A DNA stretch of 64,000 nt from Gari tellinella (Eukaryota > Mollusca > Bivalvia > Cardiida > Psammobiidae), in NCBI GenBank assembly GCA_922989275.2, contig OV277857.1:47779083-47843082 (forward strand), read 5' to 3'. The first letter of the stretch is position 1, and the number at the start of each line of letters is the position of its first letter. A program made the position numbers and the translations under genes. The notes under the pieces were generated by a model. That model did not search any database. It worked only from the letters and a program-made list of their open reading frames with translations, and was not told where the DNA came from. Positions 20,828 to 31,303 of this stretch are shown here, piece by piece.

Positions 20828-23683
20828 CTAATAACAAATATTAAAGTAATGTGTTTTCAGATGCTTTTTGAAAACTGCAACTGAGCTTGCATCTCTAATG
20901 TCTGATGGTAGACTGTTCCAGAGCTTTGGGGCTGCATGCATGAAACTTCTATCTCCAAACCTCACCAAACGACTCCTCGGTACAACCAGCGATACTGATT
21001 TAGTTGCAGACCGCAGCTCTCTTCGAGGTTTATACACGTCAAGCATATTGACAATGTACCTTGGAGAATCATTGCACATGGCTTTGTATGTGAGTGTCAG
21101 AATTTTGAATTCAATTCTGTGTTGAACTGGAAGCCAGTGAAGATCCTTCAAGACTGGAGTGATGTGATTGTACCGAGGGGTCCTGGTAATGATGCGGGCT
21201 GCTGTATTTTGCACACGCTGTAGTTTGCATAATGAGTTTTGGGGAATCCCATACAGCAGTGAGTTGCAGTAGTCAATTTTTGAAGTGACCAGAGAATTGA
21301 TCAGGGTCTTTGTAGCTTCTGGAGAAAGGTACTGTCTAATATGACCTATCTGCCGCAGCTGTGAGTAGCCAGACCTGCACACAGCGTTAATGTGCTGTGT
21401 CATATCCATTTGGGAATCTAATCTAGCACCAAGATTCTTCACACATACTGATGGTTTGATTTTAGAGTTTCCCACTTGTACGTGAAAATCTCCAGGAACG
21501 TTAAACTTTTTTGAATGAAACAGTATGACCTCAGTTTTGTCAGTGTTCAGCTTCAACATGTTCTGGTGCATCCATGATACTATGTCTTTTAGACACCCTT
21601 CGACTTTTGAAAGGGCTTCTTGTTGACAAGATGTGTCTTTAGGCTTAAATGACAGGTATAACTGTGAATCATATGCATAGAAGTGATGATCCAGCTGATG
21701 ATTTCTGCAAATTGAGCCGACAGGTTTTGTGTACAAGATGTAGTTCTTCGGCCCAAGGACTGACCCCTGTGGCACACTATATTTCATTTGAACTGGGGAA
21801 GATAATTCGCCATCTACCGCGACTGTTTGGTAACGGTCGGTCAGGTATGAGGTCATCCACTTTAGTGGGTTTCCAATAATTTTGAAGTCTTTTTCAAGGC
21901 GATTGAGTAATGTTTCATGATCAATTGTGTCGAATGCGGCAGATAGGTCAAGCATCACCAGAATTGTGATTTCATTCTTATCAAGATATTGCAAGATGTC
22001 ATTTTGAACTTTTAGAAGAGCAGTTTCTGTAGAGTGATGCTTACGATATGCTGACTGATGTTGTTCATGCAGATTGTTTGTGGTCAAATGGGACTCAATG
22101 CGTTTGTCTACTACCTTTTCTAATACTTTTGAGAGAAATGGCAAATTTGATACAGGCCTGTAGTTCTTAAGATCATTTGTATCGAGATCAGGTTTTTTCA
22201 AAAGAGGTCTTACATGCGACTTTTTGAATTCTTTTGGAACATACGCAGATTCCAGCGAAGAGTTCACAATTTTTGTTAACGACGGTAGGAGCTCGTCAAG
22301 GCATAACTTTAAAAGCCATGTAGGTATTGGGTCGAGTTCACAGGACTTACATGGGGATGCCTTCACAATATCCCCAATTTCTGCTGCTGTAGCAGAGTCA
22401 AAGCTTTCTAAAGAATTCATTGAATGCAACGTTTCTGTGATGACTGGGGTGCATGACATTGATTCAGAGGCAATGCCTGTCCGTATTTTGTCCACCTTTT
22501 CAATACAAAAGTCGCTGAAATCATGCGCAAGTTGTTTTGAGGACACATTTTTTGGCAGTGCAATTTCACTGTTTGCACCCAGGAGATGCTTAGTGACTTT
22601 AAAAAGACTCTTCGAGTCCTGTTGACAGGATTCTACTTTTTCTGTGTAAAAATTAACCTTTGACTCTGCTAATAGTTTGTTTACTTTAGCACACTGCTCT
22701 CGATACAGTTGATGATCAATTATGAGTTTGGATAATTTCCACTTTCGTTCCAGCTTACGCTTTAAATGTTTAGCATCGTGAAGTTCCTGGGTGTACCATG
22801 GACATGATGGCCTGAGAGTTATGGTCTTAGTTTTCAATGGTGCATGCTTATTGATCAGGGCTTTAAGTTCATGTGTGTATACACCGACAATTTCGTCAAT
22901 ATCTGTCATTTTCAGAATTTCTTTAATTGAATCTGAGTTAAGGATATCTCTTTTAAATAAATCGACATTAATGTCCCTAAGCTTTCGAAATGAAACAGTT
23001 TTTCTGATGGGCGGAGGTTTTTCTGCCTTTGCTCTGAAAGACACAGAGAAATGGTCTCTTGAGATTTTGCCACTACTGTCAGATAGTCCAGGGTCAGTGA
23101 CTTCAATATTTGACACACAGTCTTCGTTATCTCTTGTTATAACAACGTCAAGAGTGTGTCCCCCGACATGAGTGGCTTCTTTGACATGCTGTTGAAAACC
23201 AAATGAATCTATCGTACTGACGAAATTGACAGTGTTCCTATCGTTTGATATATCAAGATGAAGGTTTAAATCCCCTACAATGATGATTTGTTTATCAATG
23301 GTTGAAAATTTCGATAAGAAAAGTGGCCATTCCTTGTCAAGAAAGTCTGAGATTTTTAGACCGTTTGCCGTGGATGGAGGGGGTCTGTAGATGACTGCTA
23401 GACGCACTGTGAAATCGTTGATGCTTAAAGTACAGTCAATGTGCTCAAAAGTTGAAAAATCATTATCTTTGGTAGAGGAAAGGATTTTGATATCCATTGA
23501 TGCCTTATATATGAGCCCCACTCCACCACCCCGGCTTCCACTACAGCGAGGAACATGTTTGATCTTATAGCTGTCAGGAACCAGTTCACCTAAGCACGGT
23601 TTATCTGCAGCACTACCAAGCCAGGTCTCAGTGACGGCCATTACATCAATATCATTTGACCGGGTTGGAATTCTGAACATCAT
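20828..23683 (-). CDS. LINE endonuclease/reverse transcriptase polyprotein, active-site altered
   Basis: An uninterrupted 951-residue ORF. Residues 1-215 are an EEP endonuclease: TETWL 18-22, VIYRPPPS near 98-104, IIIVGDLNLHLD 133-144 and DHF 210-212. The N-terminal strand with the first catalytic Asn is missing, since TAA lies directly before the first ATG. Residues ~475-745 are the reverse transcriptase: YRPVSNLPFLSKVLEKV 508-524, LDLSAAFDTIDH 578-589, SVPQGSVLGP 636-645 and YAYDSQLY 669-676. The invariant YADD is YAYD here, so the first Asp of the pair is Tyr 671. Residues 800-951 carry the usual CR1/L2 tail (LHWLPVQHRIEFKIL). The protein would copy its own RNA at target sites, but this copy should be inactive. 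The open frame suggests recent insertion. Confidence 0.9.
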   Translation of the reverse strand: MMFRIPTRSNDIDVMAVTETWLGSAADKPCLGELVPDSYKIKHVPRCSGSRGGGVGLIYKASMDIKILSSTKDNDFSTFEHIDCTLSINDFTVRLAVIYRPPPSTANGLKISDFLDKEWPLFLSKFSTIDKQIIIVGDLNLHLDISNDRNTVNFVSTIDSFGFQQHVKEATHVGGHTLDVVITRDNEDCVSNIEVTDPGLSDSSGKISRDHFSVSFRAKAEKPPPIRKTVSFRKLRDINVDLFKRDILNSDSIKEILKMTDIDEIVGVYTHELKALINKHAPLKTKTITLRPSCPWYTQELHDAKHLKRKLERKWKLSKLIIDHQLYREQCAKVNKLLAESKVNFYTEKVESCQQDSKSLFKVTKHLLGANSEIALPKNVSSKQLAHDFSDFCIEKVDKIRTGIASESMSCTPVITETLHSMNSLESFDSATAAEIGDIVKASPCKSCELDPIPTWLLKLCLDELLPSLTKIVNSSLESAYVPKEFKKSHVRPLLKKPDLDTNDLKNYRPVSNLPFLSKVLEKVVDKRIESHLTTNNLHEQHQSAYRKHHSTETALLKVQNDILQYLDKNEITILVMLDLSAAFDTIDHETLLNRLEKDFKIIGNPLKWMTSYLTDRYQTVAVDGELSSPVQMKYSVPQGSVLGPKNYILYTKPVGSICRNHQLDHHFYAYDSQLYLSFKPKDTSCQQEALSKVEGCLKDIVSWMHQNMLKLNTDKTEVILFHSKKFNVPGDFHVQVGNSKIKPSVCVKNLGARLDSQMDMTQHINAVCRSGYSQLRQIGHIRQYLSPEATKTLINSLVTSKIDYCNSLLYGIPQNSLCKLQRVQNTAARIITRTPRYNHITPVLKDLHWLPVQHRIEFKILTLTYKAMCNDSPRYIVNMLDVYKPRRELRSATKSVSLVVPRSRLVRFGDRSFMHAAPKLWNSLPSDIRDASSVAVFKKHLKTHYFNICY

Positions 23684-23712
23684 TTATCACGACACGGTAA
23701 GCGAAGTCTAAC

Positions 23713-24554
23713 TTTATTGAGACGGCTATCTCAGACGCCTGGAAACAACATAATTATACTAAAAATGCGCATGACGTTATTAACGTCAAAACCAGCAGGT
23801 GTGACATTTTCCTCCACACAGATAATCCTCGATTTAAAAATTACCTGTTATTCGATTGACTTAAATTTCGCAGTGCTTAAACTAGAGAAAAACCCAATTA
23901 TGTCATTTTATTTTGAAATCAATAATTTACGTCCGCCATGCATTTAACCACTGCTAATATTTGCATTACGAATAAAACCGTTTAATTTTAAAAGTGTGCT
24001 ATTTTCCTCCACACACGTTTTCAGTGATTTTATAAAAAGTTTATACGCGAAATAAACATGCTTACGTCTGCGGCAATAAAAGAAAAAACCCAATTTTATG
24101 GGTTAAATTAAAAGCCTCTCCAAGTAAAATAAATGCTTAAAAAGCTTACCATCGCCGCGTTGAGGTTAGAAAAACGCCGTTTTTCTTACGTCTTACAAAT
24201 TGTAACAGTAGATAAAATGCAGTAGTTTTACGTCGTCTTTAAAGATAACGCTTTCTCCTCCCGGAATTTTAAATGATGTCACATTTAGATCGCCGTGCAT
24301 TCTTTTCCCGGTCAAAATGGTATACGGTTATTTCGTGATCGACTTGAGACAACAGAGAGACGAGTTGAAGTGTTACGTCTCACGCGACGTTTTTTTCTGA
24401 ATCGTTAGTCCCTACTGATCGATTATACGAAAAAAGTAATTATACCATAGCGTACGCCTTTTTAATATGAACAGTTTGGTGTATTATGTTATGCATTTAT
24501 CTTTTAAATTGTTTCAAAGGTAGCTGGCATGCTCCACCCGGCAAGCGCCTTTGA
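23713..24554. other. No gene; sequence upstream of the LINE ORF
   Basis: TTTTCCTCCACACA is repeated at about 23807 and 24003. Whether this belongs to the LINE 5' region or to an older host element is unresolved. Confidence 0.4.
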
Positions 24555-24658
24555 CGTTGTGCCACCTTAGCTTGCGCGACGTCTGTACAGTAGTGCCTAC
24601 TGCCATTACAAAGGATAAGACGCGTTTTGAATTCACAGTGATGCTGTTATTAAAACAA

Positions 24659-24872
24659 TTAACCCGTTCACTACCAATGACACCAAAAGGCGTTTTGCAA
24701 ACAGTTTGGATCCTGACCAGACGCCGCGTAACGCGGCGCCTGATCAGGACCCCAACAATTCGACACTCGTTTTGAAAATTCGTCAGTGATACTGCCTTAA
24801 ATTAAATTTTGAACGATATTATGGACAACAGTATGGAAACAGATCGCAATATGGCGATGAAGGGTGAACAAC
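24659..24872. mobile_element. Hairpin MITE, TTAACCCGTTCACT type
   Basis: Begins TTAACCCGTTCACTACC. Its hairpin core is TTTGGATCCTGACCAGACGC around 24704-24760. The right end is decayed (GAAGGGTGAAC). Confidence 0.6.
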
Positions 24873-24980
24873 TCACGATAAATTTGACCATGAACGGTTA
24901 CTAATGCGGTTTTAGTTTTATAAAAGCATATCTGCCTTTTATAACATGTATTCAACTCCTGTTTTGATCAAATTAATGTT

Positions 24981-25489
24981 TTATAGTCTGTTTTGAAAGT
25001 CTGGATTTTCTCCTGGAGCGTTTTGTTCAATGTGTCCGGAATTAGGCGCAGACGGCTGAGTCGGGTATGCATTAGCCGAATATGCAAAATTAGCCGGGTG
25101 TGCATTAGCTGGGTATGCATTTGTCGGAGATGTATTAACCGGTAATGGATTTGCCGGGTAAGCATTAGCCGGGTATACAGAGTTCTGATTTGACTGAGCC
25201 AAGTACGGTTGGCCTGTATAGTGCTGGGCAATGTGTGTCTGACAAACAGTTTGTGTTTGGTATTGCGGTGGACCTGAAGTCAACTGATAAGCTGGAGTAT
25301 TTTCTGATTCGTTGGTGAAAGGTCTGACACAACATACGCCAACGATTGAGGTGATGCAAGCCAATATCCCGCCAATTCCGGTTAGGAGGACTGAGTACGG
25401 AAACCGAACATAGCCTCCATCTTTAGCTAAGTCGTGTATTGTTCTGGTGTCGTGCGTAACCGTGCCAGATGCAATCAAAGCCAATATTC
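24981..25489 (-). CDS. Claudin/PMP22-like tetraspan protein, exon 3 (C-terminus)
   Basis: Acceptor TTTTTTCAG|GAATATT; the stop is at 24981-24983. It encodes residues 132-300: the end of membrane helix 3 (ILALIASGTV), a short loop, helix 4 (YSVLLTGIGGILACITSIVG, 163-182) and a ~115-residue cytoplasmic tail. The tail is rich in Pro, Asn, Ala, Tyr and Gln with YPANAYPAN-type pentads repeated through 235-280. This extended repetitive tail is unlike vertebrate claudins, which end in a short PDZ-binding motif. The overlapping long frame in another register (24968-25231) is a shadow of the pentad repeat. Confidence 0.85.
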
Positions 25490-26207
25490 CTGAAAAAACA
25501 ACGAACATGCTTTGTTGAAATCTTGAACTTTACCTATTGTTGCCAAGTGAATTCTTCCATGATTATATATTGGAATAGTCCATTTTTAATTTAAGGGGTG
25601 CCTGGTCAAGAAATTAATGTTCTTTTCATTTTGTTATGTATTGAAATTCCTAGCAGTAAACAGTGTATACTCTGATCATCCGCCGCAATATGCGGCGTCT
25701 GATTAGATTCTACACTGTCTATGTCTCTTTAATGATGGGACGCGAGGCATAAATGGACAACTGCCACCTAAATTAGCTATAAAGGTAAGTTATTTGCTTC
25801 TTAACTACATTAGAGCTCTTACAATTGCATTTGTCAGCAGTTTGGATTTAGATCTGGAGCTGTGTAATTCGGCGGCTGATCAGGTTCCAAACAGTATGTC
25901 TATGCATACCGATTATGTTCGGTAAATGTTTAAAATTAAAACAATGGTATTTTTAGCAACCAAAATATGGCAGTGAATTGGATAACTTTGGTCTCTTTTT
26001 TAACTTATTAACAAGTTTTATAGTACTGTGTTAAGCGACCACATTAAGAAGTATATTCGCCTCTATAGAAAAGTGGTTGTTTAATACAGACAATAAAGGG
26101 GAACAAAAATCCTATATAGGCTATTTGTTTCATTTGTTTGTTAAGCATTTAACTGTCATAATATTATGTCTTTACGGCTACTAAATGATCGAATCTTACA
26201 TGAACGC

Positions 26208-27262
26208 TTAAGGTGGTTCGCGGGTCAGCTTATTCTGTGTCAGAATTCTTTGAAACCTTGATTAAATTGAAATATACCATAAGGAGAGTGAAAAATCGTA
26301 AAAATAATAAAAAATTACAGTGCCGTTTTTTTCTGACAGGACCTTTTGTCGAGAAAAGCTCCTTTTTTAATAAACATGAATATTTTCTTTATAAAATGAT
26401 ATAACTCAACAATTTCTGTACATTCAAGTAAACAGTACATAGACTATAAGATATTGGGCAAACAAAAGTATTTCATGACATATTTTCTGAAAATATCAAT
26501 ATTTTAAAAACGTCAAATTCTGAAAAAGTCAAATTACAAAAAATCTAGCTGTTTAACATACACTAATTTTACTCTTATTAGATAGATATAACTGAATTCT
26601 ACTATTCACAAAACTTTAATGAAAATGTACAGTAGAATTTACATTTTATACATGATTTCCTGAAATGCTGACAAAATGTTTACACAAAACGAGTAACCTG
26701 CAGTGAGTTCAACTTTAAAATGCCGTCAGCTCTAAATAATTATATAAGTCAAACCTGTAATAAGGAACCATTGAATACGGTAGCATGTAGATATTTAAAG
26801 GCAGGTGACTGCTTAATGCATAACAAAAGTAATGCATAAAAGATCCTTTAGGATCTATCTTTTAGCATTACTTTTGTCCTGTGTTAAGCTGCCATCTGTC
26901 ATATAGGCTATAAATCCTCACTAATCTAGCTGTCACTTGACTATACTTGCATCTGATATTATTCATTATTACGTGACAAAACATAGCCTATCCTTTGATC
27001 ACCGCGTTATGAATTGACTAGTCACTAAAATCGGACAATTTATTAAAAAAAAAAGTTTTGAAGCGAGTGGGAATCGAACCTAGAACCTTTTGATTGCAAG
27101 TCAATCACCTTACCAAATGCGCTAACAAGGAAGACACTGAAGTGGATCGAATTTTTCTTTATCTTAATTTTCTACTATAAGCACGTGCCGCAAAGATCAG
27201 GTGAAAGTCATCAGCATTTCCGGAACTCGAGATGCGGGCCGCCCGCTGTCGAACCACCTTAA
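26208..27262. mobile_element. TTAAGGTGGTTCG element with tRNA-like segment, copy 1
   Basis: Inverted ends TTAAGGTGGTTCG (26208-26220) and CGAACCACCTTAA (27250-27262) bound ~1.05 kb. The right half carries a tRNA-like stretch on the - strand (27060-27132). From GAGTTCAACTTTAAAATGCC (26706) onward the sequence is repeated at 63218-63907. Confidence 0.75.
27060..27132 (-). other. tRNA-like sequence (anticodon loop CTTGCAA) within repeat
   Basis: On the - strand it has a D-arm-like GTTAGCGCATTTGGTAAG, an anticodon loop CTTGCAA (TGC, Ala) closed by TTGA/TCAA, and a T-arm-like GGTTCGATTCCC. The acceptor stem does not pair and it is embedded in a dispersed element with a second decayed copy at 63717-63790. 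I treat it as a tRNA-derived module, not a tRNA gene. Confidence 0.6.
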
Positions 27263-27365
27263 AAAGACTAAACGCCAAATTGCGTATTGGCAAATAAGTA
27301 GGAAATACTCAAATAAAAGCAAATTTGTTTTTTAAGTTTCGAGTGATTGCATTGACAAACAGCTC

Positions 27366-27610
27366 TGGGGCCCGTTTCATAAAACATCTTACGACAAATG
27401 TTGTCGTAAGTCAAAACTTTAAACTACATTTAATATCTGATTCCTCTAACGAATCTTGTCTTGTGACACCTTTTTGGAATCGTCTTTTCAAGACGATTCC
27501 AAAAAGATGTCACAAGACAGGATTAGATTGTGAAATAAATAATAATTGAGAATTTTATAATCTGACTTACGACAACTTTTGTCGTAAGATGTTTTATGAA
27601 ACGGGCCCCA
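27366..27610. mobile_element. MITE, GGGGCCCGTTTCAT type, copy 1
   Basis: Inverted ends TGGGGCCCGTTTCATAAAAC and mirror (~33 bp), next to ACGACAAATGTTGTCGT. An internal 25-bp-arm hairpin (about 27458-27521, TTTTTGGAATCGTCTT and mirror) forms the centre. A second copy lies at 32934-33184 and a fragment at 49138-49205. Confidence 0.85.
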
Positions 27611-27663
27611 GGTCTGTGTCATACGTGGTGTCTAATCATGGTCCAGACTCTTTGTAAATACAC

Positions 27664-27877
27664 TTAACCCTTAGCCCGCCAAATAAATTGTCGTCTGCTA
27701 TATTTCTCGTCTGCTTCAAGTTTCAAAGTGCTTCAAAGTTGCTCAAAATTGCTGAAAATGTTGTCCGAGTGTCAAACAGCTTGGATCCGGATGAGACGCC
27801 GAGTTACTCGGCGTCTCATCCGGATCCAAGCTGTTTGCATATGGAGCTATAGTCGTGAGTAGCAGGCTAAGGGTTAA
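27664..27877. mobile_element. Hairpin MITE, TTAACCCTTAGCC type, copy 2 (inverted)
   Basis: Reverse-complement counterpart of 2712-2925, nearly identical along its 214 bp, with the palindrome TTGGATCCGGATGAGACGCC and mirror intact. Confidence 0.85.
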
Positions 27878-28098
27878 GACGCATTTGACGGGCCGTTTCA
27901 AAACATAAGCACCACGAATATTAGTTGATGTTGTTAAATACAGGCAGCGGCTTAAAACAAGGGTGAAATTAAAGAGAGACAATTGTTACAGGAGATTTCG
28001 GCTTATTTTCTATCTTCCTTTACTTTCTACATGTATATTGCGTCTACCATAGTTTGAAACATGTGATTTTCATCGTTGACTATAGGGGAATGTGTTGA

Positions 28099-28246
28099 TA
28101 CAATGAAGAAGACATTATTCTTAACCAATAAATGTGTCAACTCAAAAACTATTTTTTCATTGCAAACAGTTTGAATTTTCTGCATTTAAGTGCATTGCGA
28201 GCGTTTCGTAAATGCGTTTTTAAAAACGGGAAAGAATAACGTCACA
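28099..28246. mobile_element. Decayed MITE-1 copy without hairpin arm
   Basis: TACAATGAAGAAGACATTAT at the left and GGGAAAGAATAACG at the right. The palindrome is reduced to GCAAACAGTTTGAA. Confidence 0.55.
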
Positions 28247-28355
28247 TCTATCAATCATGGCCGCTGATAAGATACCTTTGTAAACAGGTCATTGCAAACA
28301 CTCTTATCATTGACCCGGCTTTCTACATTCAACGATATATTGGCGTTTTAGCTCC

Positions 28356-28590
28356 TACAGTGGAACAGAAGCTAGCTATTCGCTCCTGATCAAACGCAAT
28401 CGAAACACGAAAAAACAATAATCTGTTGAAGTTTGAAATTATTTATTTCAATCTGAAAGTCATATAGTTTGGAGCCTGATCGGACGACGTGTTACTTGGC
28501 GTCTGATCTGGCTCCAAATTGTTTGCAAAGGAAATAATAGTTTTATCGTAAACGTGTTTTGTGGGAAATCGTAACCTCTTCTCCACTGTA
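28356..28590. mobile_element. MITE-1 copy
   Basis: TACAGTGGAACAG left end and CTTCTCCACTGTA right end. The hairpin GGAGCCTGATCGGACGACGT with imperfect mirror arm shows arm decay. Confidence 0.75.
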
Positions 28591-28650
28591 CGAACATCTA
28601 TAACAACCTGTAAAACATTGCAATGTCCTGACTTCTGTTTGAGACCTGAA

Positions 28651-29048
28651 TACAGTGAAACACCTCTAAACCAGACATATGTGGGGACAATTTAGATGTC
28701 CGGTTTAGAGGGGTTTCCGGTTTAGAGGGGTTTAAATCCATAGCTTGTTACTATAGAATGGAAGATAGCTGGTCACTTAAAGCAGATTGAACGTAAAGCA
28801 GAATGCGCCTTAAGGCGCATTCTGCTTTACATTCAACCTACTTTAAGCTATCATCTGCTAGAATATAGAAATATTTCATATTCATTAATGTATTTACTTC
28901 AGTGAAGAAATAAATTAAAGGCGTAAAATGGCATATTTATGATGAAATGTGTTAAAATAAAGAAGGGTTGGAAACTGGACCAACGTTATTGTCCGGTTTA
29001 GAGAGAATTCCGGTATTAAGAGGTTCCGGTTTAGAGGGGTTTCACTGC
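28651..29048. mobile_element. MITE, ACAGTGAAAC(C)CCTCTAAACC type, with nested TTAACCC-type hairpin
   Basis: Ends are TACAGTGAAACACCTCTAAA and GGTTTAGAGGGGTTTCACTG. A hairpin element (about 28738-28965; GCAGAATGCGCCTTAAGGCG) splits it. A related end with the same CTCTAAACCGG words lies at 30495-30720. Confidence 0.7.
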
Positions 29049-29379
29049 ACCTGTGTTATTCACTATACTCGCACCTTAGCGCCTTCAATGCCTTAGCCCG
29101 TGTGCACTTTTTTTTGCGAGCAGTTTTTATCCTTATCAGACGCCAAGAGACTCGGTGTCTGGATTGAATCTAAACTGTTTGACACACATATCGACTTCTA
29201 CACAGTTACATGTACTATGGACAAGAATCTTAATAAACATAAAAGCTGCTTTCTGTTGTACTGTCACCGTGCTTTAAGCAGTCACCTGGCTTTATTACAA
29301 TCGATAAGCTTTCTTTTAATGGCCGTAATAGAGAAGTTTTACTGTGTTTGAAAATAAATGGAATGGGATAAAGACACGA

Positions 29380-29624
29380 TACAGTGGAGAATCTGTTATT
29401 CTTTCCCGTTTTAACGAAACGAAACGCAAAACACTAAAAACGTAGAAAAGAGCAACTTTTGGACAATTCTGATAATTCATGTTTATCTTGGTGGCAAACA
29501 GTTTGGAGCCTGATCAGACGCCGGGTTACCCGGCGTCTGATCTGGCGCCAAACTGTTTGCAATGGAAATAATAGTTTTAGCGTAAACGCGTTTATTGGGA
29601 AAGAATAACAGTTTCTCCACTGTA
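29380..29624. mobile_element. MITE-1 copy
   Basis: Complete, TACAGTGGAGAATCTGTTAT to TTTCTCCACTGTA. The central hairpin 29488-29561 has core GGGTTACCC; one arm carries GGCGCCAAAC instead of GGCTCCAAAC. Confidence 0.85.
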
Positions 29625-30229
29625 GTAGATAGGGAGGTATTTATCATACAGAGAATGTACATGCTTGAAATTGAGTTCGGTGTAGTAGGTGAGACGAATT
29701 CGTCTACAGCATATGTATTTGAGGGATTTTTGTTATACTTATAAGTACAAACCATATACAAATTTGGTATCAAAGTTCGCAAAAATGTATTGGCTAAACG
29801 ATAGTGTATATTTAATTATTATTTAAAAATTTGCAAATCATAATTTAGTGTGTGAATGACTATAGCGTGAAAGGTAAAAATTGCAAATGATCGTGCTAGT
29901 ATAGATACAAATCAAGATGCGGCTTAAGTCTCGTGTTCTAGAGGAGTTGGTTGTCAATAACAACAGACCCGTCTGCGACGGGGAGAATTGGCAACGGTTA
30001 TAATTAATTTATCTTAACTAAGAATAAAAAGATATATTTTTCTAAATATCTTTTCAAAACAGGGTCAGAGTTTCAAACAGTTTGATCGTATAACGCGGCG
30101 TCTCATCTGGATTCCAACTGTTTGCAAAGGTAATCCATGTGGGACATGTATTCGCTGCTAACATGCAAAATAGTTAATTGCGTTAATTGGGAAATGATAA
30201 CGGTTTCCTCAATGTATAAAACGACTTAC

Positions 30230-30376
30230 CGGATATCACTGACAGAATGATAACGCTGAAAGCAGTCCGTTGAAGCCAGTCAGGACGACGACTTAATGCC
30301 CCTGCAACAATCGCCAAAAAGATCGAGGCCAGGGCTAAACATGTCTCCACTCGGTACTCTGTCGGTTCACCATAAA
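30230..30376 (-). CDS. Claudin/PMP22-like tetraspan protein, exon 2
   Basis: Acceptor TTATTATAG|TTTATGG and donor CCG|GTAAGT. Two bases complete Phe 83 from exon 1, 48 codons follow, and one base starts Gly 132. It encodes YGEPTEYRVETC, membrane helix 2 (LALASIFLAIVAGALS, about 96-111), a basic loop RRPDWLQR and most of helix 3 (TAFSVIILSVIS). Confidence 0.85.
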
Positions 30377-30494
30377 CTATAATAAAGCATAAAACATTAG
30401 ACGCTATTTTACCTGCTTGCTTAATTGTTAAATGACCAGCCTTGTTTTTAGACAAAAAATATGACGCCTAAAGCACTTTCCAGAGTTGATATAA

Positions 30495-30720
30495 ACAGTG
30501 AAACCCCTCCAAACCGGAACCTCTAAATACCAGAATTCTCTCAAACCGGACAAAACGTTTGACCCTGTTATCAACCCTTCTTTATGTTAACCCATTATAC
30601 ATGTACTATAAATATGCCTTTTTACTAGAAACATGCTATAGGGTAATGGGTTAAATCCCTCTGTACTAGAAACCCCTCTAAACCGGAAGTTTATGTTGCT
30701 CCCACATATGTCCGAACATA
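30495..30720. mobile_element. Fragment of ACAGTGAAACCCCTC-type MITE
   Basis: Has an ACAGTGAAACCCCTCCAAAC end, CCTCTAAACCGG words at both sides and a TTAACCCATT-type remnant inside. The right end is lost. Confidence 0.5.
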
Positions 30721-31303
30721 AGGAAGTGCGACTGGTGTATTAAAAACTGCCAGCAATATAATGTTCAGGCCAAATCTAAATTCTAATTCTATTGAAACTT
30801 AAATTCTGTCACTATAAGAAATGAAGAAAAGGTAAAAAGAAAAATAGACAAGTCACATTACGAAACAGCGCATGGGATTAAATCAACCGACATGCCTTCC
30901 TTTTAGTTCTTGGTAGAGGGGATAATCTCGGTCAAATAAACAAACATATAACTATATAAAAATATTACTACGACAAGGAAGAATGGTTCTGGGGTACAAG
31001 CGCCAATGTGGTATGCATACTGTCCTTAACTAATGTGGTACGAATACTGGTATGAACTACTTACAACAAAATCCCGGCAGCCAAGTAAAAAGTCAAATGA
31101 CCGCAAGTTGGCCTCTATTTCCGATTTTCATATACAGTTTCTTTTCTAACATTTGATTCGTATGACAAAAGATCATTTGTTCGTGTCAAATAATAATAAT
31201 ATTAAAAAAGATGTATTAAGCATAAGGAAGTTAATTCAGTTATCCTCAAATTGAGTTGAAGCTCACTTTAATACATCATGTTTTTTTGGTGTCAATATAT
31301 ATA

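Larger units (their letters stand above)
20112..23712 (-). mobile_element. CR1/L2-type non-LTR retrotransposon (LINE), 5'-truncated
   Basis: It has a single long ORF (endonuclease then reverse transcriptase) on the - strand, a ~700-bp 3' UTR with internal duplication, and an AAT-type microsatellite tail (20112-20140 on +), the usual 3' end for CR1/L2-related elements. Sequence just before the ORF still encodes LNKVRLRLP-like residues but in another frame with stops. The beginning of the endonuclease is therefore missing or frameshifted. Confidence 0.85.
19377..24577. repeat. 23-bp inverted repeats bracketing the LINE region
   Basis: GCGCAAGCTAAGGTGGCACA + ACG at 19377-19399 is exactly inverted at 24555-24577. 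Immediate flanks are GACGCC (left) and GACGTC (right), a possible 6-bp target duplication with one mismatch. The interval could be a DNA transposon carrying a LINE, or two separately inserted copies of one short repeat. Confidence 0.55.
25490..30229. other. Claudin-like gene intron 2
   Basis: A 4.7-kb intron from GTAAGT (complement of 30224-30229) to CAG (before 25489). It contains the elements listed separately at 26208-27262, 27366-27610, 27664-27877, 28099-28246, 28356-28590, 28651-29048 and 29380-29624. Small hairpins of the GATCAGACGCC type lie near 25660-25715 and 25840-25890. Confidence 0.7.

Noticed and set aside
22224..23171. + strand frames of 126-133 residues
   Set aside because: Antisense shadows of the LINE ORF.
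24968..25231. 87-residue frame overlapping the claudin-like tail
   Set aside because: It is a shifted-frame reading of the YPANA pentad repeats.
27060..27132. Functional tRNA-Ala gene
   Set aside because: No pairing acceptor stem, and it sits inside a dispersed element with a second decayed copy.
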